The notes beneath the pieces were generated by a model, which was not told where the DNA came from, searched no databases, and saw only the letters and a program-made list of their open reading frames with translations. Shown here piece by piece: positions 11,653 to 22,470 of a stretch of DNA of 64,000 nt (its first letter is position 1; the number at the start of each line of letters is the position of its first letter). Location of the stretch: positions 18,532,175-18,596,174 of the forward strand of contig JBBCBC010000025.1 in the NCBI GenBank assembly GCA_037126765.1. The letters run 5' to 3'. A program made the translations under genes and the position numbers. The stretch is from Stenogyne calaminthoides. Lineage: Eukaryota > Streptophyta > Magnoliopsida > Lamiales > Lamiaceae.

Positions 11653-12317
11653 GGAACCGGAACCGCCGGTTCCACGGTTCCGGAACCAAACCGAAATCGT
11701 AATATATACGGTTCGGTTCCGATTCCGGTTCCATCATTTTTAGAACTGTGAACCATCGATTCCACGGTTCCGGAATCGAACCAAATCAGAAGATATATAG
11801 TTCTTGCTTTGGTTCATCATTTCTAGAATAAATAAACATTGGTTAGGTTCGTCGAACTGTTCGTTTTTTTTTCGTTTTTTTTTTAATAATTTCAATGGTT
11901 TAAATCTCCTTTAACTCAATCTAATGGCTATAATCATCTATAGTGCACTACTAGTCTACTACTAGTTTTACTAATTTACTATTGTTGCATTTTAATATTG
12001 TACTAATGTAGTAATGTTTGATGATGTATCAATTAGACAATTATCATGTATTTATAATTGTCTAATTATAAAATTATGCATGTTTTAATTATTGTAATCT
12101 TCCATTTAGATTCCCATAACAATAATTTGTCATCGTCATGTACATTTCTTTAAAATTTAGATAAAAAAACTAAGAAAAAAAAATTAAAAAAAAAAGAGGA
12201 ACAGGAACCGCTGGTTCGGGAACCGAACCGAAATCGTTTGGACCGCGGTTCGGTTCCGATTCCACCTTCAAAAATTTTGAAACTGACAGTTCGGAACCGG
12301 AACCGTGAGCATCTCTA
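11653..12317. mobile_element. Probable non-autonomous hAT element (subterminal repeat clusters)
   Basis: Both ends carry clustered GGAACCGGAACCG / CGGTTCCGGTTCC motifs (11653-11800 and 12198-12307), typical of subterminal repeats of plant hAT elements. The right end reads CCGTGAGCATCTCTA, which reversed is TAGAGATGCTCACGG, a hAT-like terminal sequence. The left terminal repeat is decayed. The 400 bp centre is AT-rich without coding capacity. Confidence 0.55.
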
Positions 12318-12638
12318 AGTGGGGTGTAGGAGAGTAGGAGTTAACCGATGGGTGGACATGGGAGGTGGATTAATGGAACCCATTTTCACTATTGAATGAT
12401 ATTTTTGAATGAAAAGTGAGTAATGTGTATAAATCTTTTTTTATTATAAAAATTGATATATATTTTTTTCATATTTTTCTCTTTCTTCGCGACTGTGAAT
12501 GGAAAATTACTAGCCCATTGGACCGAAACCTTTCTGGAACAGTTCCACAATGAAAAGAATAAACTCACAATCGGAAGCGGTTAGTCAGCCAATCCTCGGT
12601 CGACTTTCCACTTCAACGTTTCTCGAGATAACTACATT

Positions 12639-13097
12639 ATGAAGGTCGATGCAGCCTATAACGAATCATCCAAGGCCTTCACAGTGGGCTTCTTCATACT
12701 CGACAAGAATCGGAAGCCACATGCAGCCGGATTCCATAAGATCAACCCCCCGGGCCCAGTTCTTGTTGCCGAAATTACTGCCATTATGGACGGAATCTCC
12801 CATTGGAACACAATCTCACGGGAGCCCATCACAATCCTTTCGGACTCTAAAGAAGCTATTAGTGCCATCTCCACTAATAGCCCCTTCAAAAACTATGAAG
12901 AAAGCCTTATCCTTGCGGCCCGGAACCTTTTTCTGAATTCCCCAGTGACGGGAATTAGTTACTGCCCGCGCAACCACAGTACTGAAGCTCATATTCTGGC
13001 TAAGATGACAACTAAATCTCTCCTCCCTCAAGCTTGGGTGAGAGATGATATCCCTCGACATATTATGCCTCTAGTTCAGGAATACCACTATCTTTAA
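12639..13097 (+). CDS. RNase H-like domain protein (LINE-derived fragment or orphan gene)
   Basis: An uninterrupted 152-residue frame that matches the RNase H domain found at the end of plant LINE polyproteins and in many stand-alone plant genes. Visible motifs are KVDAAY (first Asp, residue 3), AEITAIMDGI (Glu, about residue 45), ILSDSKEAI (Asp, about residue 68) and NHSTEAHILAKM near residue 122, where the last acidic residue of the usual AD.LA motif is His. An in-frame TAG sits about 57 bases upstream, so the ATG at 12639 is the first available start. It lacks the reverse transcriptase normally found upstream. It is on the same strand as CDKB1, 211 bp before its ATG. With three of four catalytic positions kept it could be a domesticated domain, but a retroposed fragment is at least as likely. 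Confidence 0.55.
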   Translation: MKVDAAYNESSKAFTVGFFILDKNRKPHAAGFHKINPPGPVLVAEITAIMDGISHWNTISREPITILSDSKEAISAISTNSPFKNYEESLILAARNLFLNSPVTGISYCPRNHSTEAHILAKMTTKSLLPQAWVRDDIPRHIMPLVQEYHYL

Positions 13098-13308
13098 TTC
13101 TTTACCCTTGAGCTCTCAAAAAAAAAAAGAGTAATGAGCCCCAAATAAAATCGATTTTTGTGGGCCGAAGAATCATATTATTATTATTTAATAATAACCT
13201 GTCGGTGCGCATTCGGGCGGGCTTGAATTCAAATTTGAAAGCAAGCAAGTCATTCAAAAACGGCAAGACACAGATCCCATCTCCAACTCCAATCAATCAA
13301 ATCAATCG
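13098..13308 (+). promoter_or_regulatory. CDKB1 upstream region
   Basis: Only 211 bp separate the RNase H-like frame from the kinase ATG, so the promoter and 5' leader of CDKB1 lie here or within the RNase H-like sequence. An AACGG core, as in mitosis-specific activator elements, is at about 13258-13262. No clear TATA box is visible. The role is inferred from position only. Confidence 0.4.
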
Positions 13309-15892
13309 ATGGAGAAATACGAAAAGCTAGAAAAAGTCGGCGAAGGCACGTACGGCAAGGTTTACAAAGCGAAAGAGAAAGCCACCGGGCAAGTGGTGGC
13401 GCTGAAGAAAACCCGCCTGGAAATGGACGAAGAAGGCGTTCCTCCGACGGCGCTCCGGGAGGTCTCTCTCCTCCAAATGCTTTCCCAATCTCTCTACATC
13501 GTCCGATTGCTCTGCGTCGAACACGTCGATAATAAGAACGGCAAGCCCCTGCTCTACCTAGTTTTCGAGTATCTGGACACCGATCTCAAAAAAATCATCG
13601 ATTCCCACGGCAAGGGCCCAAACCCTAGGCCCCTGCCGCCGCACCAGATCCAGAGCTTCCTGTACCAGTTGTGCAAGGGCGTCGCCCACTGCCACAGTCA
13701 CGGCGTGCTTCACCGCGATCTCAAGCCACAAAATCTGTTGCTTGATAAGGACAAGGGGATTCTCAAAATTGCCGATCTAGGGCTCGGCAGGGCCTTCACT
13801 GTTCCTCTCAAGAGCTACACGCACGAGGTATTATTATTATTATTTATAGATTATAGATTTATATCTTCTGTGTAATATGTTGTTGTAATCGAAATTCGCA
13901 GATCGTTACTCTGTGGTACAGAGCTCCTGAGGTGCTTCTCGGATCCACTCATTACTCTACTGCTGTTGATATGTACTCTGTTGGTTGTATTTTTGGTGCG
14001 AACTTTGTCCACTTTTCCTCATTTATTTGAACAATTGTTTAATTTGGTTAAATTTTTTGAGTTAGTTTTCTACTCTTGCAGCGGAGATGGTGAGAAGGCA
14101 AGCTTTGTTTCCTGGAGACTCCGAATTTCAACAGCTTCTACATATTTTTAGGTGCGATTTATATTACCTTTCTACTTATGATTGTGATTCTTTACTCAAA
14201 TGTTGGTATTGTTCAGTGTTTCTTCCTGATCTATTTGCTGCAATCAAGATATTTCTGTATACATTAGAAGTTGGATTATAATGGTGGGTTTTTATTTGCT
14301 GAAAAAGCTATGGTGAAGCACGTCTTATAATAAGTAATACTTCAAAGATACTTACCTGGAATGTCATGAAGATTTCTCAATTTCATTTGCATAAGTTTCT
14401 TGTGAATATGGGAGAGAGAAGACATACACAATTTCTCTTTCCGTGTCATCCTCTCTTCAAATTTATAAGATATTTACAAAAGAAAAGTGCAAGTTTGTTC
14501 CAAATGTCAACATTTCTCTCTTGCTAATCCATTATTGTGTAAGTAAAGATTAGTGAAAACTGTGAATTTAGGTTTTAAAATATGGTGGATCGACTATGAT
14601 AAAGTTGTTTCTTTAATTGACTTCTTTGTTCTACTCTAGCCTTTTCTTTTTTGCTTTCAAGAGTTTATCGTAATGATTTCAGGTGCAACCTCATGTTAGT
14701 AAAAGTGTAATAATAAGAAAAATATATATTTGACATCTAGTTGGATCAGAAGATTTTCAAATTTTCAGTCAGACAATGTTTTAGTATATAAGATGGTCCA
14801 TGTAATTGAGTTAATTAGTGTGTAATAAATAGGTTGCTAGGAACACCAACTGAGAAGGATTGGCCTGGAGTTAGCTCACTGAGGGATTGGCATGTGTATC
14901 CCCAGTGGGAGTCTCAGAACTTGGCCCGTGCTGTTCCATCTTTGGGACCTGATGGCCTTGACCTTCTAACGGTACTCATTCTCTTATCTTGCTTGTTTAT
15001 TCATTGGTGTCTGCAAACTCTAATCTTTCGAATCTATCATTCTATCTCTACTTTTATTATCCATGTTCAAGGATCATGAAAATGATTAATGTCAACCTTC
15101 CTTGTCGTTCCTTCCATATCTTGATTGATTATGTCATTTGGAAATAGAAATGGTCTCCAAATGTTGAATTTTAAGGTCTTTATATTATTAATTGTTGATG
15201 TGAAAGATTTGAGGCTCCATTTGGATGGATGAATTTAAAATCCATGGATTTCACATACAAATCACCCTCTTTTCAATGGATTTACAAATACTTAGAATTG
15301 AGAGTCTAGTTTAAAATGAAGATATTTCAAATTCTCATCAATACCTAGTCATTTGAAATCCCCTCCTCTCTATCTCTTCCCCCTCTCTCTCCCTCCTTCA
15401 CCCTCTACCCTTCTCTCTCATCTCTTCACAATTCATGATTTGAAATTTATGCATTTTTATCTTTATAATTTTTCAAATCCATTCATTTCAAATCCCCTAA
15501 TCCAAATGGAGCCTTAATATATTTTGAGTTTTAAAAATCCAAAGAGAATTGAAAATTGGTTGTTCTAGTTTTTATTTAACTACCATTACCTCTAAAGCAT
15601 CAACCATTGGTGCACATGGTTCACTAAACGTAGAAATTTCTTGCAACCGTGTTATCAATTATGAATATTTTATTGACTCTTGCATTAAATACAAAATATT
15701 GTAGGACTCTTTTTCAAATGAAAGTTAATATTTCAAGGACTTAAAAATTGCATATTACAATGTTTATGTGAGGTCATTGTTCTTTCTTGGTTTATGCAGA
15801 AAATGCTTAAATATGATCCAGCAGATAGAATTTCAGCAAAAGCAGCAATGGACCATCCCTACTTCGATACATTGGATAAATGCCAGTTCTGA
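13309..15892 (+). CDS. CDKB1: B1-type cyclin-dependent kinase (five exons)
   Basis: Exons read as 13309-13827, 13902-13995, 14082-14151, 14833-14971 and 15800-15892, all with GT...AG introns and matching phases, giving 304 residues, the usual length for the family. Motifs are the ATP loop GEGTYG (11-16), the Lys of ALKK (33), the cyclin-binding helix PPTALRE (45-51, which marks the plant B1 class; B2 has PPTTLRE), HRDLKPQN (135-142), DLG (156-158), the T-loop Thr in SYTHE (171) and WYRAPE at the start of exon 2. The C-terminus ends DHPYFDTLDKCQF. The product is a nuclear Ser/Thr kinase that partners A- and B-type cyclins at G2/M and in the stomatal lineage (family knowledge). Intron 4 (828 bp) contains a MITE. 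No damage seen; the gene looks functional. Confidence 0.96.
15213..15513. mobile_element. MITE in CDKB1 intron 4 (Tourist-like)
   Basis: Perfect 14 bp terminal inverted repeats, GGCTCCATTTGGAT at 15213-15226 and ATCCAAATGGAGCC at 15500-15513, with subterminal similarity (GGATGAATTTAAAATCC against its inverse). Flanking triplets are TGA and TTA, compatible with a decayed TTA duplication as made by PIF/Harbinger elements. The 301 bp element has no coding capacity and a pyrimidine-rich stretch at about 15360-15430. Confidence 0.75.
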
Positions 15893-16550
15893 TATCGTTG
15901 GAATTATGTCATCGTCTTGGTGATTTCAACCTTGTTCATTTGGCGTTATCATTTATCCAGTTCTTTATCATATGTTCAATCTTCTGTCAGAACATATAAA
16001 TACGGTGTCTTAATAGTTTACTACATGTGTCGCCACTTATTTGAATTAAATCTAAAGTCTATTATGTTCGTTTCTCAATTTAATACCAGCAAAACACCAA
16101 ACTTCAATTGATCATTTTTTATAGTTTTTTTTTTTTTTTTTTTAGGGTTAATATCAATTTGCAAACCTGTTTTTGCAGCCTGTACTATATAAAATTTGAC
16201 CAATTCCAACCTAAACTCAATTCTTGTGCTATTTTTTGACAAGGCTATATTTGTTTAAGGTTATGTATGTCCTTTCAATTTATTATTTGTTTTTTAATAA
16301 ACCTTTAATATCTGAAAAAGTCGTAAATTCAGAACACCTCTAATTTCAGAGACCGCCGCTGCCTATTGAATTTCTTCATGGAGAAAATTAGTGTTTTAGG
16401 CATGTTTCACTTGGGGGTGACTCTGCCGCACAAGCTACTCTTGATTAGAATGTTTCCATGACAGACCGGTTTATACATTGGTGAAGGAGAATGGATGATT
16501 GAAACTCATTTGAAGGACTTGTCGTTGCTCACTGCATAGGGGTATTATAG
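15893..16550. other. CDKB1 3' flank, no gene seen
   Basis: It presumably holds the CDKB1 3' untranslated region and terminator. A T-run of about 19 bases lies at 16126-16144. I recognise no coding sequence or repeat with defined ends. Confidence 0.5.
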
Positions 16551-16559
16551 AAGTTGTGG

Positions 16560-16760
16560 AACGTCCAACTTCTCCTGAAACGTTCAACTGGTTTACACAA
16601 CAATGTTCAACTTGTTCAATTTGTTTACACTGAAATGTTCAACTTGTTTAGTGTAAAACAAGTTAAACGTTTTTATAAGTTGAATGTTTCAAGAAAGCAA
16701 ATTATACATTTAAAAAATAAACGTGAATTGCACGGTGCACCTGGTGCATAAAAGACACAT
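16560..16760. repeat. Foldback MITE, copy 1 of the GTGCAC family
   Basis: It contains repeated TTCAACTTGTTTA and TTTACACTGAAATG motifs in both orientations, and its right edge reads TTGCACGGTGCACCTGGTGCATA. The same edge, inverted, opens the copy at 23483. The left edge is unclear. Confidence 0.5.
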
Positions 16761-16874
16761 TCTAAGAAATTTGTGAAAAAATTGGGGCAAGTTTCAGTTG
16801 ATAACCTCCACCGAAAAATTGCACAAGAATTGAGCATAGGTTGAAAACAATAAAATTTATATGAGCGGGTCTCA

Positions 16875-17088
16875 TGTGCATTTAGGTGAACCGTGTAATC
16901 ATAGTGCATTTTAGAATCATGCAACTTGTTATACTGAAAGAATGCAACTTGTTTACACTGAATCATGCAACTATTTTTTCATATTAATAGTTGCACGGTT
17001 TAGTGTAAATAAGTTGCATCTTTCAGTGTAACAAGTTGCATGATTTTAAAATGCACTATGAGTGCACGGTGCACGTAGATGCATACAA
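16875..17088. repeat. Foldback MITE, copy 2 (long palindrome)
   Basis: The left arm (16900-16972) starts CATAGTGCATTTTAGAATCA and carries ATGCAACTTGTTATACTGAA; the right arm (16988-17060) is nearly its reverse complement, ending GATTTTAAAATGCACTATG. Only about 15 bp separate the arms, so the sequence forms a long hairpin. The outer ends, TGTGCATTTAGGTGAACCGTG and GCACGGTGCACGTAGATGCA, are imperfect inverted repeats too. Confidence 0.75.
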
Positions 17089-17227
17089 GACGTAGTGAAT
17101 CTATATATTACATGTTGCAAACTAATAGAAACATTAGATACAAATCACATTAAAAATAGTACTAAAAACTCATTTGATAATGTTAATTGAATCCGGATAT
17201 AGATTGAATTGGATTGTGTGTGATTTA
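17089..17227. other. Short AT-rich spacer
   Basis: No gene or repeat recognised. It ends with TTA at 17225-17227, the left target duplication of the composite MITE. Confidence 0.4.
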
Positions 17228-17662
17228 GGGGTGTTTGGTTGATGACTTTGAAGTTGAGGAATAAAAATGGAATGAAAGTTGGGTGTTTGATTGAGGAGAA
17301 TTAGATCTCAACTATTACTTTGAGATCCTAAAAATATTGAATGAAAGGTATAGATTCATTCCTCACCATTTTGAGAGGAATGAAAGTGGAATCCCTCTAA
17401 AGTTATTATTTAATTATTAAAAATTATTTTTGTGTTTAAATTATTTATAATACTTTTATATATTATTATTATATGATATAATTTTTTTAATTAGGTAAAA
17501 ATAAATTATATTATCAATATTTTTTATTAAATTAATCACTTTTTATAGGGTAATGATAGTCATTCTTATATACAAATCAAACAACCTAATAATTAGTATT
17601 ATACCCATTATCATTCCTCACTACTATCAAACCCTTTCCAATTTCTATTCCTTTTGACAAAC

Positions 17663-17823
17663 AAAACTATAAAGAAGATAATTACACTGAATTAGATGAT
17701 TTTATTATGCAGAGGGAATAGTCAATATATACAAGTACAACACTTCTATCTAAGGAATGAAATCAATCTTGACTAATTACAATAATTACGCTCAAGAATA
17801 TTCTAGAAGAATTATTCCTTAAT
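17663..17823 (-). repeat. 3' LTR of the nested Copia element (short)
   Basis: On the minus strand it starts TATTAAGGAATAATTCTTC right after a G-rich tract (TTTTGCGGGGGCG, a polypurine-like site) that follows the pol stop, and contains AATAAAATC near its end. The start is repeated at the far right end of the element. Length is about 160 bp; the inner end (TATA...) is uncertain by a few bases. Confidence 0.5.
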
Positions 17824-17837
17824 ACGCCCCCGCAAAA

Positions 17838-20800
17838 TTAACGTTCCATCGGCAACAAAAATTTTGGAATGAAGAAGTTGAAACAGTGTTGGGATAGTGG
17901 TTTTGTCAAAAGGTCAGCAAGCTGGTCAAGAGTATTTACATGAGCTGCGATGAAGATGCCTTTTGAAGAGAGGTCTCGAACAAAATGAAGATCTAAGGCA
18001 ATGTGTTTCATCCGTGAGTGCATGATGGGATGTAAAGAAAGTCGTGTAGCTCCTAGATTGTCACACAATAGTTTCAGTGCCTTGGATAGTGAGACACCAA
18101 GTTCTCGGAACAACTGAAATATCCAACAAACTTCTGCAGCTGTTGAGGCAAGGGCCCGATATTATGCCTCAATAGATGATCTTGCAACCCCCTTTTGCTT
18201 ACGAGATCTCCAGGATATTGGGTTTGGTCCAAGAAAGACAACGTACGCAAAAGTAGATTTTCCATTACTCATATTTCCACCAAAGTCAGAATCTGAATAA
18301 GCCGTGAGATCGAGAGTGGATGGTGGTCGTAGTAGTAGGCCATGATTAATAGACCCTTTTAAGTAACGGAAAAGTCGCTTAACAACAAGCCAATCATTAT
18401 GTGTCGGAGAAGACATCGCCTGTGTTAGACAATTCACGGAGAATGATATATCTGATCTCGTGATGGTTAGGTATTGCAACCCTCCAATAGCGCTACGATA
18501 ATCTGTGGGATCTACTGAGCCCGAAACAGTGAGAGCCGACGAAGTAGACATTGGAGTACTAACAGGTTTCGATCCATCCATGTTGAAGTGATGAAGAGGA
18601 TCCACCATATATTTGTGTTGGGATAGAAGTAATCCTTCTCGTCATCGTATCATTTCCACTCCCAAAAAATAGGTTAGTGCGCCAAGATCTTTAACTGCAA
18701 ACTGGTTCTTCAGGTGAGACGTTAACTTTTCAAGGAGTATCGAACTTGTGCCTGTCAAAATCATATCATCGACATATACAAGAATAATCATATAATCATG
18801 CAAATGACGATAGATAAAAAAAGGATGTGTCTGCTCTAGACTAAATGAAACCAAAGGATAATAGTGCTGCACTCAATGCCTGAAACCAAGCTCGAGGAGC
18901 CTGACATAGGCCGTATAGTGACTTCCGTAAGAGACAAACATGATCAGGATTAGATCTATCAACGAACCTCGGAGGTTGTACCATATAGACCGGAGTAGTG
19001 AGAGTCCCATGTAGAAAAGCATTGCTTATATCAAGTTGGCGCAACTCCCATTTTTGATGAAGTGCTAGCATGAGGACTATACGGATTGTGACCAGCTTAA
19101 CCATATGATTGAATGTCTCGTGATAATCCAATCCGGGTTGTTGGTGGAACCCCTTTGCAACTAATCGTGCCTTGTACCTATCAATCGAACCATCCAGACG
19201 CCTCTTGATAACAAATACCCATTTGCATCCAATAACATTGGAGTGTGGAGGTGGTTTCACTAGTTCCCAAGTTCCATGTCGAGATAGGGCAGTGAATTCC
19301 TCGGACATGGCGTCTCACCAACGAGAATCCCGTAACTCCTGTGAAACACAAGTTGGAGCAACCTCACTATCAATAGGGTGTTTCGTAGAGGAGAATGCCT
19401 TTGGCCGAAAAATATTATTTTGGCTTCATGTAGTCATTCCATGTGTGCGAGTTATTTCAGAAGATTTTTCATGGGCTGAGGTACCGTCGGTTGAGAAGAA
19501 GATATTAGTGTCGACCCTTGTGCAGGTGAATTAAGGGCCGAAGGTTGATCTTTTGGCACACTAGATGGGGAGTCATGAATGGGAACTTCTGGAACTGGAG
19601 GGAGAGTTACCACTTGACTTGAATGTATAATATCCACAGAATTTATAGTGAAAGGGGCCGAAGGAGGGGATGAACCTGTACTTGCTTTATCATTAAATGC
19701 AGGAAAATAATTTTCTTTGAACTGAACATGACGAGAAACATAAATACGACCTGTTGTAGTATCCAAACACTTGTAAGCATTCAGTGTCATGGAATATCCA
19801 ACAAAAATGCATGTTTTAGAGTGTGGCTCCACTTTACTTGATGTGTAAGGTCGTAACCATGGATAACAAACACACCCAAAAACTTGAAGCTTCAAATAAT
19901 CAGGTTTTTGTGTAAAAAGTGATTCAAATGGGCTTTTGTTTTGCATAACAGATGAAGACATTCTATTAATTAGATAGACCGCAGTTTGAAATGCATAGGA
20001 CCAAAAATCGAGAGGAAGTTTGACATAGTGAATTAATGCCTTACCCGTTCAACAATATGTAGATGATGACGTTCAACTAATCCATTTTTCTCAGGAGTAT
20101 GCGGTGCAGTTGTTAACCAGTTTATCCCATGAGTAGAAAAATAAGAACGTAATGCAGTGAATTCACCACCATTATCACTGTAAAAGTTTTTCATAAAGTG
20201 ACCAAACTAGCGCTCAACAAGTGGACAAAATCGTTCAATAATTCCACGCACCTGCGACTTGCAATTCATGGGAAAAATCCAACAATATTTCGAGAAAGCA
20301 TCGACAAGCAATAGGTAATATTTATAACCATCAAATGAAATTAAAGTTGGTCCCCATACATCTGCATAAATATATTCCAACGTGAAGGTCGTTTCGAAGG
20401 ACTTCTCGTTGGCTTCTATGGCAATGAATATCGCCGCGACTAGAGAGTTCACAAGGCTTGACTCTATGAAGCCTCCTTGACAGGTTTGTTGCTGTTTTTG
20501 TTCACCCTTTTGGGTGTTTTTCTGCCTTCACTTTTCTTGTTAAGACTGGGTCCCTTTATTTGGGACCTGCGCGTCCTCTATTGCTTGTTTTGGGGTTGTT
20601 TTGTTGTGGTTTCTCTTGGGTTTATTTGGTTGCGATGTGGAGAGCGTGATTGTAGCGGGTTTGTGGTTGAGTAGACAGGTATGACTTACGAGGATTGCAT
20701 TTGGATGCAACGGCTTTATGTTGTCATATTGGCCCATTTTGAGCGGTTGTTTTGTTATATGCTTGTTGATCTTTTTTAGGCTGGCCTTTATATTGGGCTG

Positions 20801-21345
20801 CAGCTTCTTTGCTCTTTAACCTTGGGCCAGGTTGTGGCCCCTCCTTTATTTTTTCTTTTCTTCTTAATAAGATCTTGATTTTAGTAATATAATGTAACAG
20901 ATGTAATGCAACCAAAGACGAAGTACCAAATGGCAATCTGTGTGATTTACAGCAAAGACATGAATCACATCTAAATTTCGACACACCGGATTTATTTGAT
21001 AAAGGAAGTTTATAACTTGCAATAACTGTAGTACTAGTTCGATGAGATGGATGACCCAATCATGCATGCCACGTTTGAATATCCGTACACAAACCAAGCA
21101 TAGAAAAATTAACAAAAGACTTCAAATAAGGTTGTGGAGGTCGAAGATGATAAACACCATTACTGCATTGGCCTTGAGCCAAAGGCACCCCCGTAATTCG
21201 ATCCTTCACAACAAAGGAAGAAGGAAAGAACTCCACATATACATTATTTGATCGAGTAAATTGGTAAACAGATAAAAGATTCTGTTGAGCTTTCGGCACA
21301 CATAACACATTATCCAATTTAAAAGCACGCTTGGGAAAATTGATA
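17838..21345 (-). pseudogene. Copia pol (protease tail, integrase, RT, RNase H), degenerate
   Basis: Minus-strand pieces from right to left: LDNVLCVPKAQQNLLSVYQF (protease end, 21317 on), the pre-integrase segment with GHPSH and CLCCKSHRLPFG (about 21060-20900), integrase text YADVWGP and LLLVDAFSKYCWIFPM (20452-20207), the C-terminal VFGCVCYPW and CIFVGYS (19961-19452), RT text CKWVFVIKR and LDISNAFLHG (19308-18841), the catalytic YVDD at 18765-18776, YSDSDFGG and the RNase H Asp (18608-18162), and DLLTKPLSQ close to the stop at about 17838. Frameshifts or stops occur between almost all pieces. The RT active site is kept. Confidence 0.85.
20465..20895 (+). mobile_element. LINE-like 3' tail inserted in the Copia integrase region
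   Basis: The Copia reading frame is interrupted between the pre-integrase Cys motif and the integrase start by about 430 bp of unrelated GT-rich sequence (TTGTTGCTGTTTTTG, TGTTGTGGTTTCTCTTGGG) that ends TTCTTCTTAATAAGATCTTG. Such GT-rich sequence ending in AATAA-type repeats resembles 3' untranslated regions of plant L1 LINEs. No target duplication was found, so the exact ends are approximate and the identity is inference. Confidence 0.45.
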
Positions 21346-21384
21346 AATGATTGTTGAATTATTCCTTAATACAAACACCCCTTA

Positions 21385-22470
21385 GTTTGCATAAATTTAA
21401 TATCTCTGCAAATTTGTATTATTGAGTACAATAATATTCTCTCCTTTATACTAGTTATACACAAGAAAGATCAGATTTGAAGCGATAATCTATAACTACA
21501 TAAAAGTAGAAATAAGTAGAGAAATGACAATCTTTGTTTGAGCAAGTGCAACTTCACTTACTTTGTGGTGTAATGGTGAGTCTCACTCTCTATCAAAGAG
21601 AGTGATTTTGCTTTATCAATCATTATTTTTCCTTTTTTTTTTCTTACTTTTCACTATCAATTTTAAAATTCTATTATCAACACATTATATATCAAATTAA
21701 TTTTAATTTAAAATTCTTTAATTTAACATTTATATTACACACATAAAAATAAAATTCAGGCCAAAAAATCTATTTTATAATTATTGATATTTTATGTGAG
21801 TTGAATTTAAATATTTTTATTTTAAATTATATAAGTTTTATTGAATTTTAATATAAGCATATAATAACATATTATATAATTAATTAAATGAATTGTGAGT
21901 TATTCATAAATATATTTATTCTTCATATATTTATAAAAAGTAATTAATAAAGGTTAATTGGTAGGTGAAAAAAATTCTATTATAATTCATATCTCATATT
22001 ACGCTATTTTACATTAAAAATTATAATATTTAAATTTGTGCATAGCACGGGAGAATTACTAGTAATCATGTAAAATGTCAAGCCATACTTGCAAGATAAT
22101 CTTGGAATTAACAATAAGAGTCAGTTTTCAATAAATTTTATTTATAATATAACATTAATATTATTATACTTAAAAATTAATATCATAACGTTTATTAATT
22201 GATAGTGTTACATTTATAAATGAATACTATAACACTTATTAACTTATATCATCACACTTATAAAGCAACACCATAGCATTTATGTGCATGTAATTACCAT
22301 GTTAATATTTTATAAGAATAACGGTATCTGTGAATGAGTGTTGTGCTATTAGTATGGATACAATTGTATTTGGTGAGCAAGTTTCACATGAGAGTTTGTC
22401 TAACTATATTAAACAGTAAGATCAATACTACAGTAATACAATGAAACAAAGAAAATTAAGACAATCTTGT
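21385..22470. other. AT-rich spacer with possible Helitron remnant
   Basis: No coding domain. A perfect 8 bp hairpin (CACTCTCT...AGAGAGTG) lies at 21584-21604, and a Helitron-like 3' terminus ends at 22062. Between them the sequence is very AT-rich. Repeated words such as TATCATAACG and CATTTATAA occur at 22180-22290. Confidence 0.45.
22037..22062 (+). other. Helitron-like 3' terminus
   Basis: TGTGCATAGCACGGGAGAA followed by TTACTAG then T. A short hairpin (GTGC ATA GCAC) lies about ten bases before a terminal CTAG next to a T, the pattern of Helitron 3' ends. The 5' end is not certain; a TCTCACTC start at 21581 is possible but is not preceded by A. Confidence 0.4.

Larger units (their letters stand above)
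17663..21371 (-). mobile_element. Ty1/Copia retrotransposon lacking gag and most of the 5' LTR
   Basis: The minus strand reads protease tail, integrase, RT and RNase H from 21345 down to 17838, the Copia order. ACAAAC occurs just outside on both sides (17657-17662 and 21371-21376), a candidate target duplication. The right end keeps only about 16 bp of LTR start (TATTAAGGAATAATTC on the minus strand), fused directly to protease-region sequence; the left LTR starts with the same 16 bp. The 5' LTR remainder, primer site and gag are therefore missing by internal deletion. A LINE-like tail interrupts the element at about 20465-20895. Confidence 0.75.
17228..21381. mobile_element. Tourist-like MITE split by a nested Copia element
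   Basis: The left end is GGGGTGTTTG at 17228-17237, preceded by TTA (17225-17227). The inverse CAAACACCCC followed by TTA lies at 21372-21384. So the outer inverted repeat and the TTA duplication are both intact but 4.1 kb apart, because a Copia element (about 17663-21371) sits inside the right arm. The MITE sequence itself is about 440 bp (17228-17662 plus 21372-21381), with subterminal inverted stretches such as TTGAGGAATAAAAATGGAATG against CATTCC and CTATTCC text on its right side. Confidence 0.7.
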
